From Methylobacterium platani (GTDB lineage Bacteria > Pseudomonadota > Alphaproteobacteria > Rhizobiales > Beijerinckiaceae), in contig NZ_LWHQ01000011.1 in NCBI RefSeq assembly GCF_001653715.1, positions 1 through 63,525 on the forward strand: 63,525 nucleotides of DNA, written 5' to 3'. The position numbers and the translations under genes are program-made. Positions 55,811 to 63,525 of this stretch are shown here, piece by piece (position 1 is the first letter of the stretch; every line of letters starts with the position of its first letter). The notes below the pieces were generated by a model. The model did not search any database. It saw only the letters and a list, made by a program, of their open reading frames with translations, and was not told the origin of the DNA.

Positions 55811-56073
55811 ACTTCTGGGATCACCACGGAGCCTTGTTCCTGATCTGCGCGGCCTGCTTCCCGCGCCTGACCATCCTGTTCGGCACGGCCCTGACGCCGC
55901 TCTTCGGCATCCTCGGCTGGATCGGCTGGCTGATCGCACCGCGGTTCGTGATCGCCTTCTATGCGACCGTCACCTACGGCGACCAGAACCCGTTCCTTGT
56001 GGCGGTGTCGTGGGTGGTGGCCTTCACGACGATCACGGTCTCTGCCCGTGAAGGCGTGCGGAGGGTCTCGTGA
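55807..56073 (+). CDS. Small multi-pass membrane protein
   Basis: An 88-residue protein with three hydrophobic segments (about 10-22, 26-48 and 62-78). Overlaps both neighbours. It may act in superinfection exclusion or membrane attachment of replication; inference only. Confidence 0.55.
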   Translation: MNFWDHHGALFLICAACFPRLTILFGTALTPLFGILGWIGWLIAPRFVIAFYATVTYGDQNPFLVAVSWVVAFTTITVSAREGVRRVS

Positions 56074-56288
56074 TGACCGAGCGCACCTTCACCTCAGCCG
56101 AGAAGCTCGCGTGCGTCCAGCGCGAGATCGGCCAGCGTATGCGCGTCTACCCGCGCCTCGTGGAGAACCGCCGGCTCACCCAGGAGAAGGCTGACCGGGA
56201 GATCGCCTGCATGCGGGCGATCGAGGCCGACCTGCAGAAGCTGGCGCTGGCGGGCGACGAGGATCTCTTCAGCCGGGGCGGGCCATGA
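56073..56288 (+). CDS. Small helical early protein
   Basis: A 71-residue protein (MTERTFTSAEKLACVQREIGQRMRVYPRLVENRRLTQEKADREIACMRAI...). This helical layout with YPRLV and REIACM is common among small proteins of phage early operons. Function unknown. Confidence 0.6.
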   Translation: MTERTFTSAEKLACVQREIGQRMRVYPRLVENRRLTQEKADREIACMRAIEADLQKLALAGDEDLFSRGGP

Positions 56289-56665
56289 CTGACGAAAACG
56301 TCACCCGTCTGCCTGTCCGGTTCAAGGCACCGATCGCCGAGGAAGGGCGGTCTATCCAGTGCGTAGATGCGCATTTCGGCGAGGAGTGCAATCACTCGTA
56401 TTTCTGGCGCGACGGAAAGATGGTCAATGTGACCTTCCTCATCCGCCCCGGCGAAACCGAAGTCGAATGCAGCAACTGCCGCACACGGCTTGAGCCTATG
56501 TGGGTTCTACGCCAACTCGCCAACACAGAGAGCCAGCACTTCCGGGCGCAGCAGCGATACGTGGAGGAGATGAAAAGGCTCGGCGAGCGCAGCCGCACCA
56601 AGTGCGAGCGCTGCGGGCACATGACGAGGATCAGCCGCACGAAGCCGAGGGGGGGCGCATCATGA
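56285..56665 (+). CDS. Zinc-binding early protein
   Basis: A 126-residue protein. Cys pairs VECSNCRTRLEP and RTKCERCGHMTRI (about 66-70 and 107-111) suggest a zinc site. The N-terminal half is beta-rich. It is less GC-rich than neighbours over 56285-56560. Function unknown. Confidence 0.6.
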   Translation: MTDENVTRLPVRFKAPIAEEGRSIQCVDAHFGEECNHSYFWRDGKMVNVTFLIRPGETEVECSNCRTRLEPMWVLRQLANTESQHFRAQQRYVEEMKRLGERSRTKCERCGHMTRISRTKPRGGAS

Positions 56666-57141
56666 CCGACCGCCCCAAGCGCAAGGGCATCTCCGTCGGC
56701 TTGAAGCTCGAGGTGGTGCTCGCCCAGGACGGGCTCTGCACCCACTGCGGCAAGGCGCTGGGCAAGCTGCCCGGCGTCAGGTTCGACCACCGGCCACCAA
56801 TCGCGCTCCGGCGCGTGAACGAGGCCGGTGACGACTACGACCCGCCGCAGCTGGATCCGGCGCACATCGAGGCGCTGCACGAGCCCTGCCACGACGAGCG
56901 CACCACCGGCCGGCGCGGCGAGAGCAAGCTCTCCGCCCGCGATGGCGACCAGACCCGCATCGCGAAAGTGAAGCGCCTAGTCGAGCGCCACCAGCCCGCG
57001 GCGCCCGTCGAGGAGGAGCGCCGCCTCCCTCCCATCGACGAGTTCGAGCGCCGCCGCTCCGAGCTCCTCCGCCCCGAACCCCGGCCCGAGCGCGAGAAGC
57101 GCAGCAAGTGGCCGTCCCGACCCTTCAGGAGGTCACCATGA
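56662..57141 (+). CDS. HNH-type nuclease, early operon
   Basis: A 159-residue protein. CTHCGKALGKLPGVRFDHRPPIAL gives a Cys pair and the FDHRPP of a His-Me nuclease. LDPAHIEALHEPCHDERT provides the later His and Cys. A basic tail follows. May be a homing nuclease or an early DNA-processing enzyme. Overlaps the next gene. Confidence 0.75.
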   Translation: MTDRPKRKGISVGLKLEVVLAQDGLCTHCGKALGKLPGVRFDHRPPIALRRVNEAGDDYDPPQLDPAHIEALHEPCHDERTTGRRGESKLSARDGDQTRIAKVKRLVERHQPAAPVEEERRLPPIDEFERRRSELLRPEPRPEREKRSKWPSRPFRRSP

Positions 57142-57836
57142 GCCGGCGCGTATTCGCCAAGGTCTCCCGGCCCGAGCACGGCCGGATGATCGATCGCTTC
57201 GTCATGCGGTGCTCCGAATGCCCCGCGGAGGAGACCCTGGGCCGCCAGAACTACGGCCCCGGCGAAGCGGTCAAGCAGGTGCCCAAGAAGTTCAGCGCCA
57301 AAGGCTGGACGGTCGGCGGCGCCAACGACGGGTCCGCGGATCTGTGCCCGGCCTGCAGCGGCCGGCACCGCGAGCGGCCGCACCTCAAGCTTGTCTCACC
57401 TACCACGGAGGAACCCATCATGAAGCACACCAAGCCGGCCGATCCCATCGCCGCGGTCGCCGGCATCACGAAGCCGTCCGCCGAGCCGCTGCGGGAGATG
57501 AGCCGGGACGACCGCCGGGTGATCTTCGCGAAGCTCGACGATGTCTATGTGGACGAGAAGACCGGATACTCGGCAGGCTGGACCGACGACAAGGTGGCGA
57601 CCGACCTCGGCGTGCCGCGCGCCTGGGTGGCTACCATCCGCGACGAGAACTTCGGGCCCGGCGTCAACGAGGAGCTGACGAAGATCCTGGGCGAGGTCGG
57701 CGAGCTGACCCGCCAGCACGAGGGCGTGAAAAGCCGCCTCAGCGAGCTGCAGCGCCTCGAGACCGCCCTCGCCGCTGACATCGCGCGGATCACCGGGACG
57801 GCGAAGCGCCTGCAGGGCCTCACGGGCGCGCGATGA
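57138..57836 (+). CDS. Two-part zinc finger and HTH protein
   Basis: A 232-residue protein. The N-terminal ~90 residues carry Cys pairs (MRCSECPAEE; DLCPACSGRH). The C-terminal part, from about residue 94 (MKHTKPADPIAAVAGITKPS), has DRRVIFAKLDDVYVDEKTGYSAGWTDDKVATDLGVPRAWVATIRDENFG split over about 125-175 and a coiled end. GGAGGAACCCATC before an internal ATG at 57420 could start a separate 139-residue protein. Confidence 0.62.
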   Translation: MSRRVFAKVSRPEHGRMIDRFVMRCSECPAEETLGRQNYGPGEAVKQVPKKFSAKGWTVGGANDGSADLCPACSGRHRERPHLKLVSPTTEEPIMKHTKPADPIAAVAGITKPSAEPLREMSRDDRRVIFAKLDDVYVDEKTGYSAGWTDDKVATDLGVPRAWVATIRDENFGPGVNEELTKILGEVGELTRQHEGVKSRLSELQRLETALAADIARITGTAKRLQGLTGAR

Positions 57837-58021
57837 CCCAGGTCTCCGAATGGGCCGCGAAGGCCGAGGAGAAGAGGCTCCTCGGCTGCCACAAGGCAGG
57901 CGACACCATCCGAGCCTCCGACGTCACCATCACGCTGCCGGCGGTCGGCGGCGTGACCTACGCCTTCCAAGGCGGCCAGCTGTTCAAAGACGGCAAGCCG
58001 CAACCCGTGCGGGAGCGTTGA
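57833..58021 (+). CDS. Small unknown early protein
   Basis: A 62-residue protein (MTQVSEWAAKAEEKRLLGCHKAGDTIRASDVTITLPAVGGVTYAFQGGQLFKDG over two stretches). Beta-rich C-terminus. Four-base overlap with the gene before. Function unknown. Confidence 0.55.
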   Translation: MTQVSEWAAKAEEKRLLGCHKAGDTIRASDVTITLPAVGGVTYAFQGGQLFKDGKPQPVRER

Positions 58022-58023
58022 GT

Positions 58024-58305
58024 ATGTCCGCCAAAGAGAAGCTGTTCTCCCAGGACCGCGGCAAGGTCTCCGAAGGCCTGCAAGCCCTGGCTCGCATGCT
58101 CGACAACACGCTGAACGTCGACACCGTCAACCCGGAGACCGGGTTCGGCCTCTTCATCTTCGAGATCGGCAAGAAGCCGACCCTGATGCGCTACGTCGGC
58201 AACACCCCGCGGCCCGATCTCCTCGCCGTCGTCGGCGCGTGGGTCGACCGAGAGCGTGCGCGCGACACGGCCGAGGACGTCACGCCCTCGACCCCCAAGA
58301 GCTGA
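58024..58305 (+). CDS. Small unknown early protein
   Basis: A 93-residue protein (MSAKEKLFSQDRGKVSEGLQALARMLDNTL...; TGFGLFIFEIGKKPTLMRYVGNTPRPDLLAVVGAW). Common type of small phage protein, alpha then beta. Function unknown. Confidence 0.6.
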   Translation: MSAKEKLFSQDRGKVSEGLQALARMLDNTLNVDTVNPETGFGLFIFEIGKKPTLMRYVGNTPRPDLLAVVGAWVDRERARDTAEDVTPSTPKS

Positions 58306-58370
58306 TCCCAGTCGGCTCCGATACCCCCGACTATCCCAGGCCAATCCCATTGCTTTCCCAGGAGCAAACC

Positions 58371-60581
58371 ATGACCTCGATCACTGTCACCTGCGACGGG
58401 TGCGCCGGAACCGGCGATGCCACGCACGAGGACCGTCACACCGGCACGAACATGGACCGCTGCCGGAAGTGCGGCGGCGAGGGCAAGATCCCCGCGCGCA
58501 CCGGCGAGACGCCGGAAGCCTCGTTCCAGCCGCTTCCGGAGGCGGCGGCGCCCGTGGACCTCGGGCAGGTCGCCTATGAGGAGCGGTGGGAGGGGTTCAC
58601 CGTCGTTCCGGCCTGGGCGAACCTCCCCGAAGAAGGGAAGCAGGTATGGCGGCGGGTCGCCCTCGCGGCGCGGAACGCTCCGTGGCCGCCGGCGACGCCC
58701 GGCCGGATCATGCTGCAGGTCGACCAGGGCGTGGAGGGGCTCTGGTACGTGACCTCGCCGGCGCCGGCCGGCCTGCTGGTCGCCGGGGAGACGATGCGCG
58801 GTGCGCTCGACCAGGTCGAGAAGGCGCTCGAGGACATGAAGCGGGCGACCGCGGAGGTGGGCGGCGACGCCATCCTCGTGGATGAGGCGGTCGCGAAGGA
58901 GGCCCTCGGGGTGGCCAAGACCATCGAGGCGGCCCGGCCGTTGGTGGTTACGACGGACACGGTCGCGCTCCACGACCTCGCCCACGTCCTCGCAGCGCAC
59001 ATGGAGGAAGGCCAGATCACGCTGGCCGGCATCGATCTGGTCTCGGTCGCGCTCGACCGGGTCTTCCCGAAGCTGCTCCACACCCGCGAGCGGTGCGAGG
59101 TGGCGGAATGCCTCGTGCACGGCGGCTGCGAGGAATGCCCGACCGAGGCGCAAGTGGACGCGGCCGACGCCAAGCTGACCGCGTGGCTGCGCGATAACCC
59201 GCCCTCGGACGCTGTGCCGGTCGAGGCCCGGAGCCTCAAGGCTGCCTGCGAACCCTGGCACTTCGGCCTGGGCGGACCACCAGACAAGGGCAGCCCGCTC
59301 TACGCCGTGTTCTCAGCCGGAGCCATCTACGCGATCCGAGACCTGGGCATGCTGACGAACTCGACTGGCTGGTGGCTGCAGCATGGGCACGGCGACTTCG
59401 AGAGCGTTACCCGCGCCTCGCTCATCGACGTGCTGAAGCACGCGGGGCTCTACGACCCGGACACCGGCCGTCTCGCCACGCTCACCAGCGTGAACGACCA
59501 GGGGCGGACCCAGGTGGAGGAGGGGCTCACCGCCCAGATCCGCGCCCTCGAGGCGAGCCAGCGCATGGATGGGCTGACGGCGGCCGAGTGGCAGGAGCGG
59601 TGGACCGAGCAGGGCAACACCCTGGCGGCGCGGATCAGGGAGCTGGCCGTCCACATCGGCTCACTCGAGGAGCAGATCCGGAAATCGGCCTTGGCTGCCT
59701 TCAACGAGAAGGTGGGGCTCGAGGGTGAGGTCGAGGCCCTGCGGCTCCTGCTCCGCCGCAACGAGGTCCGCGTCGGCCGGCAGCGCGAGCTCCTGCAGGA
59801 GAACAACAAGCTCCTCGACCGCGCCCGCGCCGCAGAGGCCTCGAGCGCGAAGCTCCGCGCCGCGCTGCGCCACCTGTTCCCGTTCGTCGACCGGGCCGTG
59901 GGTGAGGGGATCGTCTTCGGCCCAGACGGCAAGGCGCCGGCGATGGATGCGCTCGAGGTCTACGCGGCGGCCGGCTGCGCCCTCGGGTTCGAGGCGGTCG
60001 ACGACCCGACCCTGATGGCGCTGTCCGCCCCGGGTGATACGCCGCCGGCCGCCGCGACCGTCCCAGCGCTCTACCTGAACTACAGGGGGGACCTAGCGGT
60101 CCGGCACATCGTCCCGATCCGGTTCTGGGAGGGCGAGAGCGAGTGGCACCCGGGCGAGCGGCACTTCCTCCGCGTGGTCGAGCCCGAGACCAAGAAGGTC
60201 CGCGATTTCGCCCTCTCCGGCATCATCGCCTGGGGGCAGGCCGCCATCGACCGGGCGGAAAGCCTCGACCGCAGCTTCCAGTACGTCCGCCAAGATCTCG
60301 CCGCCGAGCGCGACGCGAAGGCATGCGGGGAGATCGAGGTGACCCGCCGCGGCCTCGACTTGGCTTCACCAGACATGCTGGGGGTGCGGGTGTGTGTCAG
60401 CCGGCAGGAGGTCATCAGCGGCGGCCCAGAGATCCTCGATCGGATCCTCGAGCGGGCGAAAGCGGATCTGACAGTGCTGGCGCAGCAGGTGACCGTGCAC
60501 TCCGAGAGCCGAGCTGACGCCAACGAGCACGCGACCCAAGTGCCGGACGGGTCTTGGGCCCTCACGCTGGCGGCCAAGTGA
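58371..60581 (+). CDS. Large multidomain protein with DnaJ-like zinc centre
   Basis: A 736-residue protein. It starts with a CDGCAGTG...CRKCGGEGK pair of CxxCxGxG motifs (about 9-38) as in DnaJ-type zinc domains. A middle region of unknown fold has Cys (CEVAECLVHGGCEECP, about 244-259). A long coiled coil follows at about 380-500 (LAARIRELAVHIGSLEEQI; LRRNEVRVGRQRELLQENN). The C-terminal part is beta-rich (LAVRHIVPIRFWEGESEWHPG; VRDFALSGIIAWG), resembling a WYL-like ligand domain. GGAGCAAACC precedes the ATG. Function unknown. Codon use is like its neighbours. Confidence 0.62.
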   Translation: MTSITVTCDGCAGTGDATHEDRHTGTNMDRCRKCGGEGKIPARTGETPEASFQPLPEAAAPVDLGQVAYEERWEGFTVVPAWANLPEEGKQVWRRVALAARNAPWPPATPGRIMLQVDQGVEGLWYVTSPAPAGLLVAGETMRGALDQVEKALEDMKRATAEVGGDAILVDEAVAKEALGVAKTIEAARPLVVTTDTVALHDLAHVLAAHMEEGQITLAGIDLVSVALDRVFPKLLHTRERCEVAECLVHGGCEECPTEAQVDAADAKLTAWLRDNPPSDAVPVEARSLKAACEPWHFGLGGPPDKGSPLYAVFSAGAIYAIRDLGMLTNSTGWWLQHGHGDFESVTRASLIDVLKHAGLYDPDTGRLATLTSVNDQGRTQVEEGLTAQIRALEASQRMDGLTAAEWQERWTEQGNTLAARIRELAVHIGSLEEQIRKSALAAFNEKVGLEGEVEALRLLLRRNEVRVGRQRELLQENNKLLDRARAAEASSAKLRAALRHLFPFVDRAVGEGIVFGPDGKAPAMDALEVYAAAGCALGFEAVDDPTLMALSAPGDTPPAAATVPALYLNYRGDLAVRHIVPIRFWEGESEWHPGERHFLRVVEPETKKVRDFALSGIIAWGQAAIDRAESLDRSFQYVRQDLAAERDAKACGEIEVTRRGLDLASPDMLGVRVCVSRQEVISGGPEILDRILERAKADLTVLAQQVTVHSESRADANEHATQVPDGSWALTLAAK

Positions 60582-60784
60582 CCGACTTCACCGAGGCAGA
60601 TTTCCGCAAGGCTTGGCGTCTCTGGCGGCTGCGCTCCGGCGTGGTCGCCACCACCGGCGCCCGGGACGACCTCCTCGAGGGCATCCGCGCCCAGGCGCAG
60701 GCCCGCCAGGAGGGCCGGACGATCCCCCGCCCACCATGCCCGGCTCGCGACGCCGTCCTGCGGCGAGCCGGGCTCGAGCCCTGA
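60578..60784 (+). CDS. Small early protein (GTG start)
   Basis: A 68-residue basic helical protein (TDFTEADFRKAWRLWRLRSGVVATTGARDDL split). It starts with GTG overlapping the upstream TGA (GTGA). Function unknown. Confidence 0.55.
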   Translation: MTDFTEADFRKAWRLWRLRSGVVATTGARDDLLEGIRAQAQARQEGRTIPRPPCPARDAVLRRAGLEP

Positions 60785-60819
60785 ACGATCAGCCCCCCCC
60801 ATTCACGACGGACATCAAC

Positions 60820-61605
60820 ATGACCAAATCGTTCTCAAATTTTGCAGGTGCCTCTGACATCGACGATGCGTGCGCCGCTGAACTCGAAGCCGCGGGCATC
60901 AACGTCGAGCGGTACGAATTCCTGCGCGGCAAGGGCGAAGTGAGCACAGCCGTTGTGGGGTCGCTGCACGGATGGAGCTTCAAGAGGGCATGGCGCTACT
61001 GGGTCGCCGAAGGGCCCGGGATCGAGATGGCCGTTGCTGAGGCGCTCCACGCACGTCACGGGCGGGCCGTCCGCGTCGAGGGCCATTGCGGCTGCCCATC
61101 ACCGCGAGAGTGGGGGAAAGGCTTCGCGATCAGCTCCTACCACGTCGACACGCCGGAGGGGCTCCGCGCGCTCGCGGAAACGATCAAGGGAGTGGTCGAG
61201 CGTGCGTCAGCTGTGGTCGACGAGAAGCCGCGCACGCCCGATGCTACCGCCCTCACCGAGGACCAGACCAACCGCGCCTATCGCCTCTTCTACGGCGAGG
61301 GCATGAACCTGGGGCAGGTGGCCGAGACCCTCGGCTGCGGCCTCTACGCGCTGACCCCGTGGCTGACGGCGCCGTCGCTCCGGATCGCCGAGCAGGCCAT
61401 CACGGACAGCAAGACCGAGAAGGCGGACGCCTACGCGAATCTCGACGACGACAGCCTCGACGCGATCATGGAGGTGATCGGTTCGCCGAAGCTCTACAAC
61501 TCCGGCAAAAGCGTGATGCGCGAGTGGTTCCTGCGGCGGCTGCGCGTGCTCTGGCAGCTGCCGGAGCCGCCCGCCGAGGAGGCGCCCACCTCGATCTCGA
61601 CCTGA
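60820..61605 (+). CDS. Unknown 261-residue protein with two-part structure
   Basis: The N-terminal half (MTKSFSNFAGASDIDDACAAELEAAGINVERYEFLRGKGEVSTAV...; GCPSPREWGKGFAISSYHVDTPEGLRA) is alpha/beta with Cys and His. The C-terminal half (TEDQTNRAYRLFYGEGMNLGQVAETLGCGLYALTPWL) has a helix-turn-helix look. The N-terminal 150 codons are less GC-rich, suggesting a separately acquired domain. No family recognised. Confidence 0.55.
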   Translation: MTKSFSNFAGASDIDDACAAELEAAGINVERYEFLRGKGEVSTAVVGSLHGWSFKRAWRYWVAEGPGIEMAVAEALHARHGRAVRVEGHCGCPSPREWGKGFAISSYHVDTPEGLRALAETIKGVVERASAVVDEKPRTPDATALTEDQTNRAYRLFYGEGMNLGQVAETLGCGLYALTPWLTAPSLRIAEQAITDSKTEKADAYANLDDDSLDAIMEVIGSPKLYNSGKSVMREWFLRRLRVLWQLPEPPAEEAPTSIST

Positions 61606-61660
61606 CCTCCGCCGGAGGGAGGCGCTTGTTCTCCCTCCGTTCGGCCGGCTATGCCAAGGG

Positions 61661-61972
61661 ATGGCCCGCCCCCCGCTTCCACCCATCCTGCTCGGCGAGG
61701 CTCGACGCGCCCGGATCAGCCTGCTGATCTGCTGCCCGATCTGCAAGCACAGGGTCGAGATCCCGGCCATGGAGATGCCGCTCCCGCACGACCTCGACAT
61801 GGACCAAGTCGGGCACCGGATGCGCTGCACCAGTTGCGGCCGCCGCGGCGGGATCGACGTCATCCCCGACGGCGCCGGCTGGGTCCGCTACCTGCGGAAG
61901 ACCGGGCAGCGCGACCGCTGGCCCTGGTATGCCGGCATGGTCCGCGACGAGCCGGACGAGCCTGCAGAATGA
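61661..61972 (+). CDS. Zinc-ribbon protein
   Basis: A 103-residue protein with CCPICKHRVEIP and MRCTSCGRRGGID, two Cys pairs of a zinc ribbon (about 24-28 and 55-58). Such small ribbons often bind nucleic acid. Last of the compact early genes; function unknown. Confidence 0.65.
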   Translation: MARPPLPPILLGEARRARISLLICCPICKHRVEIPAMEMPLPHDLDMDQVGHRMRCTSCGRRGGIDVIPDGAGWVRYLRKTGQRDRWPWYAGMVRDEPDEPAE

Positions 61973-62161
61973 GGCCTCTACCGTTCGTTCTACCGGAAAT
62001 TTACGGGCCTCAGATGGCAGTCGCAGTCGAGAATCCAGCTGCGCGCTCCGGCAACAGCTTGCCTCTCAAGCCGAATGCAGTCGTTGCCGCACCACGGGCG
62101 GTGGTTCCATAATTTAACTTATGCGTCTCAGCCCTGGCTTGACTTTCGCTAGGAGGAAACC

Positions 62162-62356
62162 GTGACGGATCCAGCCACCGCATCGGCCCTGGCGCAGCTT
62201 TCAGCCCTCGCTCGCAACATGGGGCTCACCCACGACGAGCTGATCCAGATCCTGACGGAGGTGGACGAGGCGGCAGCGACCGAGGACCGCGACGTCCCGA
62301 TGGCGGAGCGTCTGATCGCGGCACGAGCCAGAGTGATGAGCGCAGGTCTCCGCTAG
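62162..62356 (+). CDS. Small helical protein at the end of the rightward operon
   Basis: A 64-residue protein starting with GTG, with the strong ribosome site AGGAGGAAACC. LTHDELIQILTEVDEAAATEDRD is helical. It converges with the gene at 62353 and their ends overlap by four bases. Function unknown. Confidence 0.6.
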   Translation: MTDPATASALAQLSALARNMGLTHDELIQILTEVDEAAATEDRDVPMAERLIAARARVMSAGLR

Positions 62357-62877
62357 GCTTCTCCTGGGACACGAGGGCCTCTGGCCAAGACGGCACCTGC
62401 GAGACGCGCCAGCGCCGCCTCGAGGCCTGACACCTCACCCCCCATAGGGACGGCTATCGCCTGGGGTGTCTTTGGGGGGACTGGATTCTCACGGGGCCGG
62501 CGCTTCTGCGCGGTGATGTGGATCAGCCGGAACAGAGCCTGGAACGCGGCGCCGATCTTCCGGAGCACCGGCTTGCGGCGAACCCCGGCGGCGGTGGCGC
62601 GGTATGGCGAGCCGACGGTCTCCACGCGAGCGAGGAATCCCACGCGCTCGAGGGCCGCGGTGGCGGAGCGGACCTGCTCCTCGGTGAGGTCGAGATCGGG
62701 ATGGGCAGCGAGCGCGCGCCGGTCGACCGGGAAGGCCCGGCCGAGGGTCGAGGGGGCGGCTTGGACACGCGCGAGGAAGCGCGCCAGGACCATGCAGGCC
62801 CCGGCGTTGCGCAGGCCCGTCAGGAGCGGCTCGAGCAGGTCGAGCACCCTCCGGGGCAGGATGTAGGCACAGGTCAT
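62353..62877 (-). CDS. Winged-helix protein, candidate plasmid replication initiator
   Basis: A 174-residue protein starting at ATG 62877 (ACCAGGGACCGACCG ahead). PDLDLTEEQVRSATAALERVGFLARVETVGSPYRAT (about 57-92) has the helix-turn-helix plus wing layout of small plasmid initiators and regulators. The rest is basic. It lies in the same direction as, and downstream of, the partition genes if the molecule is circular. A hairpin overlaps its ribosome site. The replication role is inference; a transcription regulator is the main alternative. Confidence 0.5.
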   Translation of the reverse strand: MTCAYILPRRVLDLLEPLLTGLRNAGACMVLARFLARVQAAPSTLGRAFPVDRRALAAHPDLDLTEEQVRSATAALERVGFLARVETVGSPYRATAAGVRRKPVLRKIGAAFQALFRLIHITAQKRRPRENPVPPKTPQAIAVPMGGEVSGLEAALARLAGAVLARGPRVPGEA

Positions 62878-62881
62878 CGGT

Positions 62882-62899
62882 CGGTCCCTGGTGGGACCG
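62882..62899 (-). promoter_or_regulatory. Hairpin covering the ribosome site of the winged-helix gene
   Basis: CGGTCCC (62882-62888) pairs with GGGACCG (62893-62899) over four bases. On minus the Shine-Dalgarno AGGGA falls in the loop and 3' arm, four bases before the ATG. This could reduce translation and be a copy-number control point. Confidence 0.6.
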
Positions 62900-63442
62900 C
62901 TGCAGGGGCTTACGCACAGGGGCGCCCGTTGCCGGAATTGGCGTTCCGGCTTGACACCCAAGGGGTCGGTGGGCATTCTCAGGGGCGTTCGAGACCCCAT
63001 GAGTTTGCCCTTACGGGCTCAAAGGCCTTCCCGGTTGGCGCCGGGGGGGCCTTTCTGCATTTGGGCTACTGCGGCGGCGGTGGTCTCCTTTCCCGGGCGA
63101 GATTCCCGGACGTGACAGCAGAGCATTAACTGCCATGTGCCGTCAAACTACGGCCGAGGTCGTCAACGGCTTACGATTGATCTCGCGGGCGGCTGTCGAT
63201 CCCGGCATGGGCCTGGGACAATCCGGGGACAAAACCCGGCCCCTCCCCCTTGAGTGCAGGGGCGTCCGCGGTATCTTCCCGCCTGCAGACGGTGTCCCCT
63301 CGTCCGGAGCGGTAACGCGCAGGGGACCCTTGATCGAGGCCAGGACCCGTCGGGGCGACCGCTCCAAGCCGGCGGAGGATCTGGCAAGAGGCCCCGGCGA
63401 GGGGCTGCACCGGGCGAGAACCCCGCAACGCTGGTGAGATCC
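62900..63442. other. Non-coding region upstream of the candidate rep gene; possible origin
   Basis: About 540 bases without a supported gene. The plus strand has CAGGGG at 62903, 62917, 62980, 63257 and 63320, with two pairs 63 bases apart, and the inverted repeat GTCCCCT/AGGGGAC (about 63294-63300 and 63321-63327). These iteron-like sites lie between partition and candidate replication genes. A 100-codon plus-strand frame here is rejected. Confidence 0.45.
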
Positions 63443-63474
63443 GCCGCCCCGTCAGGTCATCCTGGCGGGGCGGC
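63443..63474 (-). terminator. Strong 14-base hairpin after the partition genes
   Basis: GCCGCCCCGTCAGG pairs with CCTGGCGGGGCGGC across a four-base loop TCAT, with one G-T mismatch. It should end the parA-RHH transcript on minus if the molecule is circular. On plus it is followed by CTCTCGTTCC, weakly T-rich. Confidence 0.65.
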
Positions 63475-63525
63475 TCTCGTTCCGGATCAGGACGCCGGGC
63501 CCTCCACTCGCCTCCGCCGCCGGCC

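Noticed and set aside
63135..63437. A 100-codon plus-strand frame in the right-end non-coding region
   Set aside because: No ribosome site, shadow-like composition and overlap with the repeat region; it ends at the hairpin.
1..63525. Integrase, excisionase, transposase or insertion sequence
   Set aside because: No tyrosine or serine recombinase motifs, no DDE transposase and no terminal inverted repeats of an insertion sequence were seen in any frame.
1..63525. Direct terminal repeats marking a linear genome
   Set aside because: The first and last bases are both rich in CCGGCC, but no repeat longer than about ten bases is shared, so they say nothing firm about ends.

Overview
The window looks like most or all of a temperate, long-tailed (siphovirus-type) phage genome that is probably kept as a plasmid (a phage-plasmid). 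Base composition is very GC-rich. A MucR/Ros-family regulator and a DUF1833-type tail protein point to an alphaproteobacterial host, most likely Hyphomicrobiales such as Methylobacterium; the genus is inference. No integrase or excisionase was found. The window opens instead with a ParA ATPase followed by an overlapping ribbon-helix-helix-like protein, and it ends with a winged-helix protein that is a candidate replication initiator.

Layout. (1) 1-0.93 kb, minus strand: partition genes. (2) 1-3.8 kb, minus: lysis region with membrane proteins, a holin-like protein and a peptidoglycan-binding/amidase endolysin. (3) 3.8-22.8 kb, minus: tail module read from connector to fibre: head-tail joining proteins, tail tube, a lambda-like G/GT frameshift pair with a GGGAAAG slippery site, a 1479-residue tape measure, minor tail proteins, an NlpC/P60 protein, a 1616-residue tip protein and a beta-helix tail spike. 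(4) 22.9-32.2 kb, minus: head module with HK97-type capsid, ClpP-like protease, portal, large terminase, a tRNA-Asn/tRNA-Thr pair, a small-terminase candidate and an HNH nuclease, with a probable cos region at 32.2-32.56 kb. (5) 32.5-38.7 kb: small accessory genes on both strands, repeated promoter-like sites, a family of short intergenic repeats and a very GC-rich non-coding block. (6) 38.8-49.9 kb, minus: replication, modification and regulation, with an HU-like protein, a DnaB-type helicase, a C5-cytosine methyltransferase, a DpdA-like deazaguanine transferase, a RuvC-like resolvase, MucR and Cro-like proteins. (7) 50-62.4 kb, plus: divergent CI-like S24 repressor, then an early operon with a long RecT protein, an HNH nuclease, zinc-ribbon proteins and many unknown small genes. 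(8) 62.35-63.5 kb, minus: the candidate replication gene, its upstream region and a strong hairpin after the partition genes.

How it fits together. The CI/Cro-like pair at 49.7-50.8 kb would decide between lysogeny and lysis, and ParA with its partner would keep the lysogen as a plasmid. DnaB, RecT, RuvC and HU would replicate and recombine the DNA. Cytosine methylation and possible 7-deazaguanine modification would protect it from host restriction. Packaging would start at the cos-like region next to the HNH/terminase genes. Within operons most genes overlap by 1-4 bases (ATGA, GTGA or TGATG), which implies translational coupling. All family assignments come from reading protein sequence; no database search was run.
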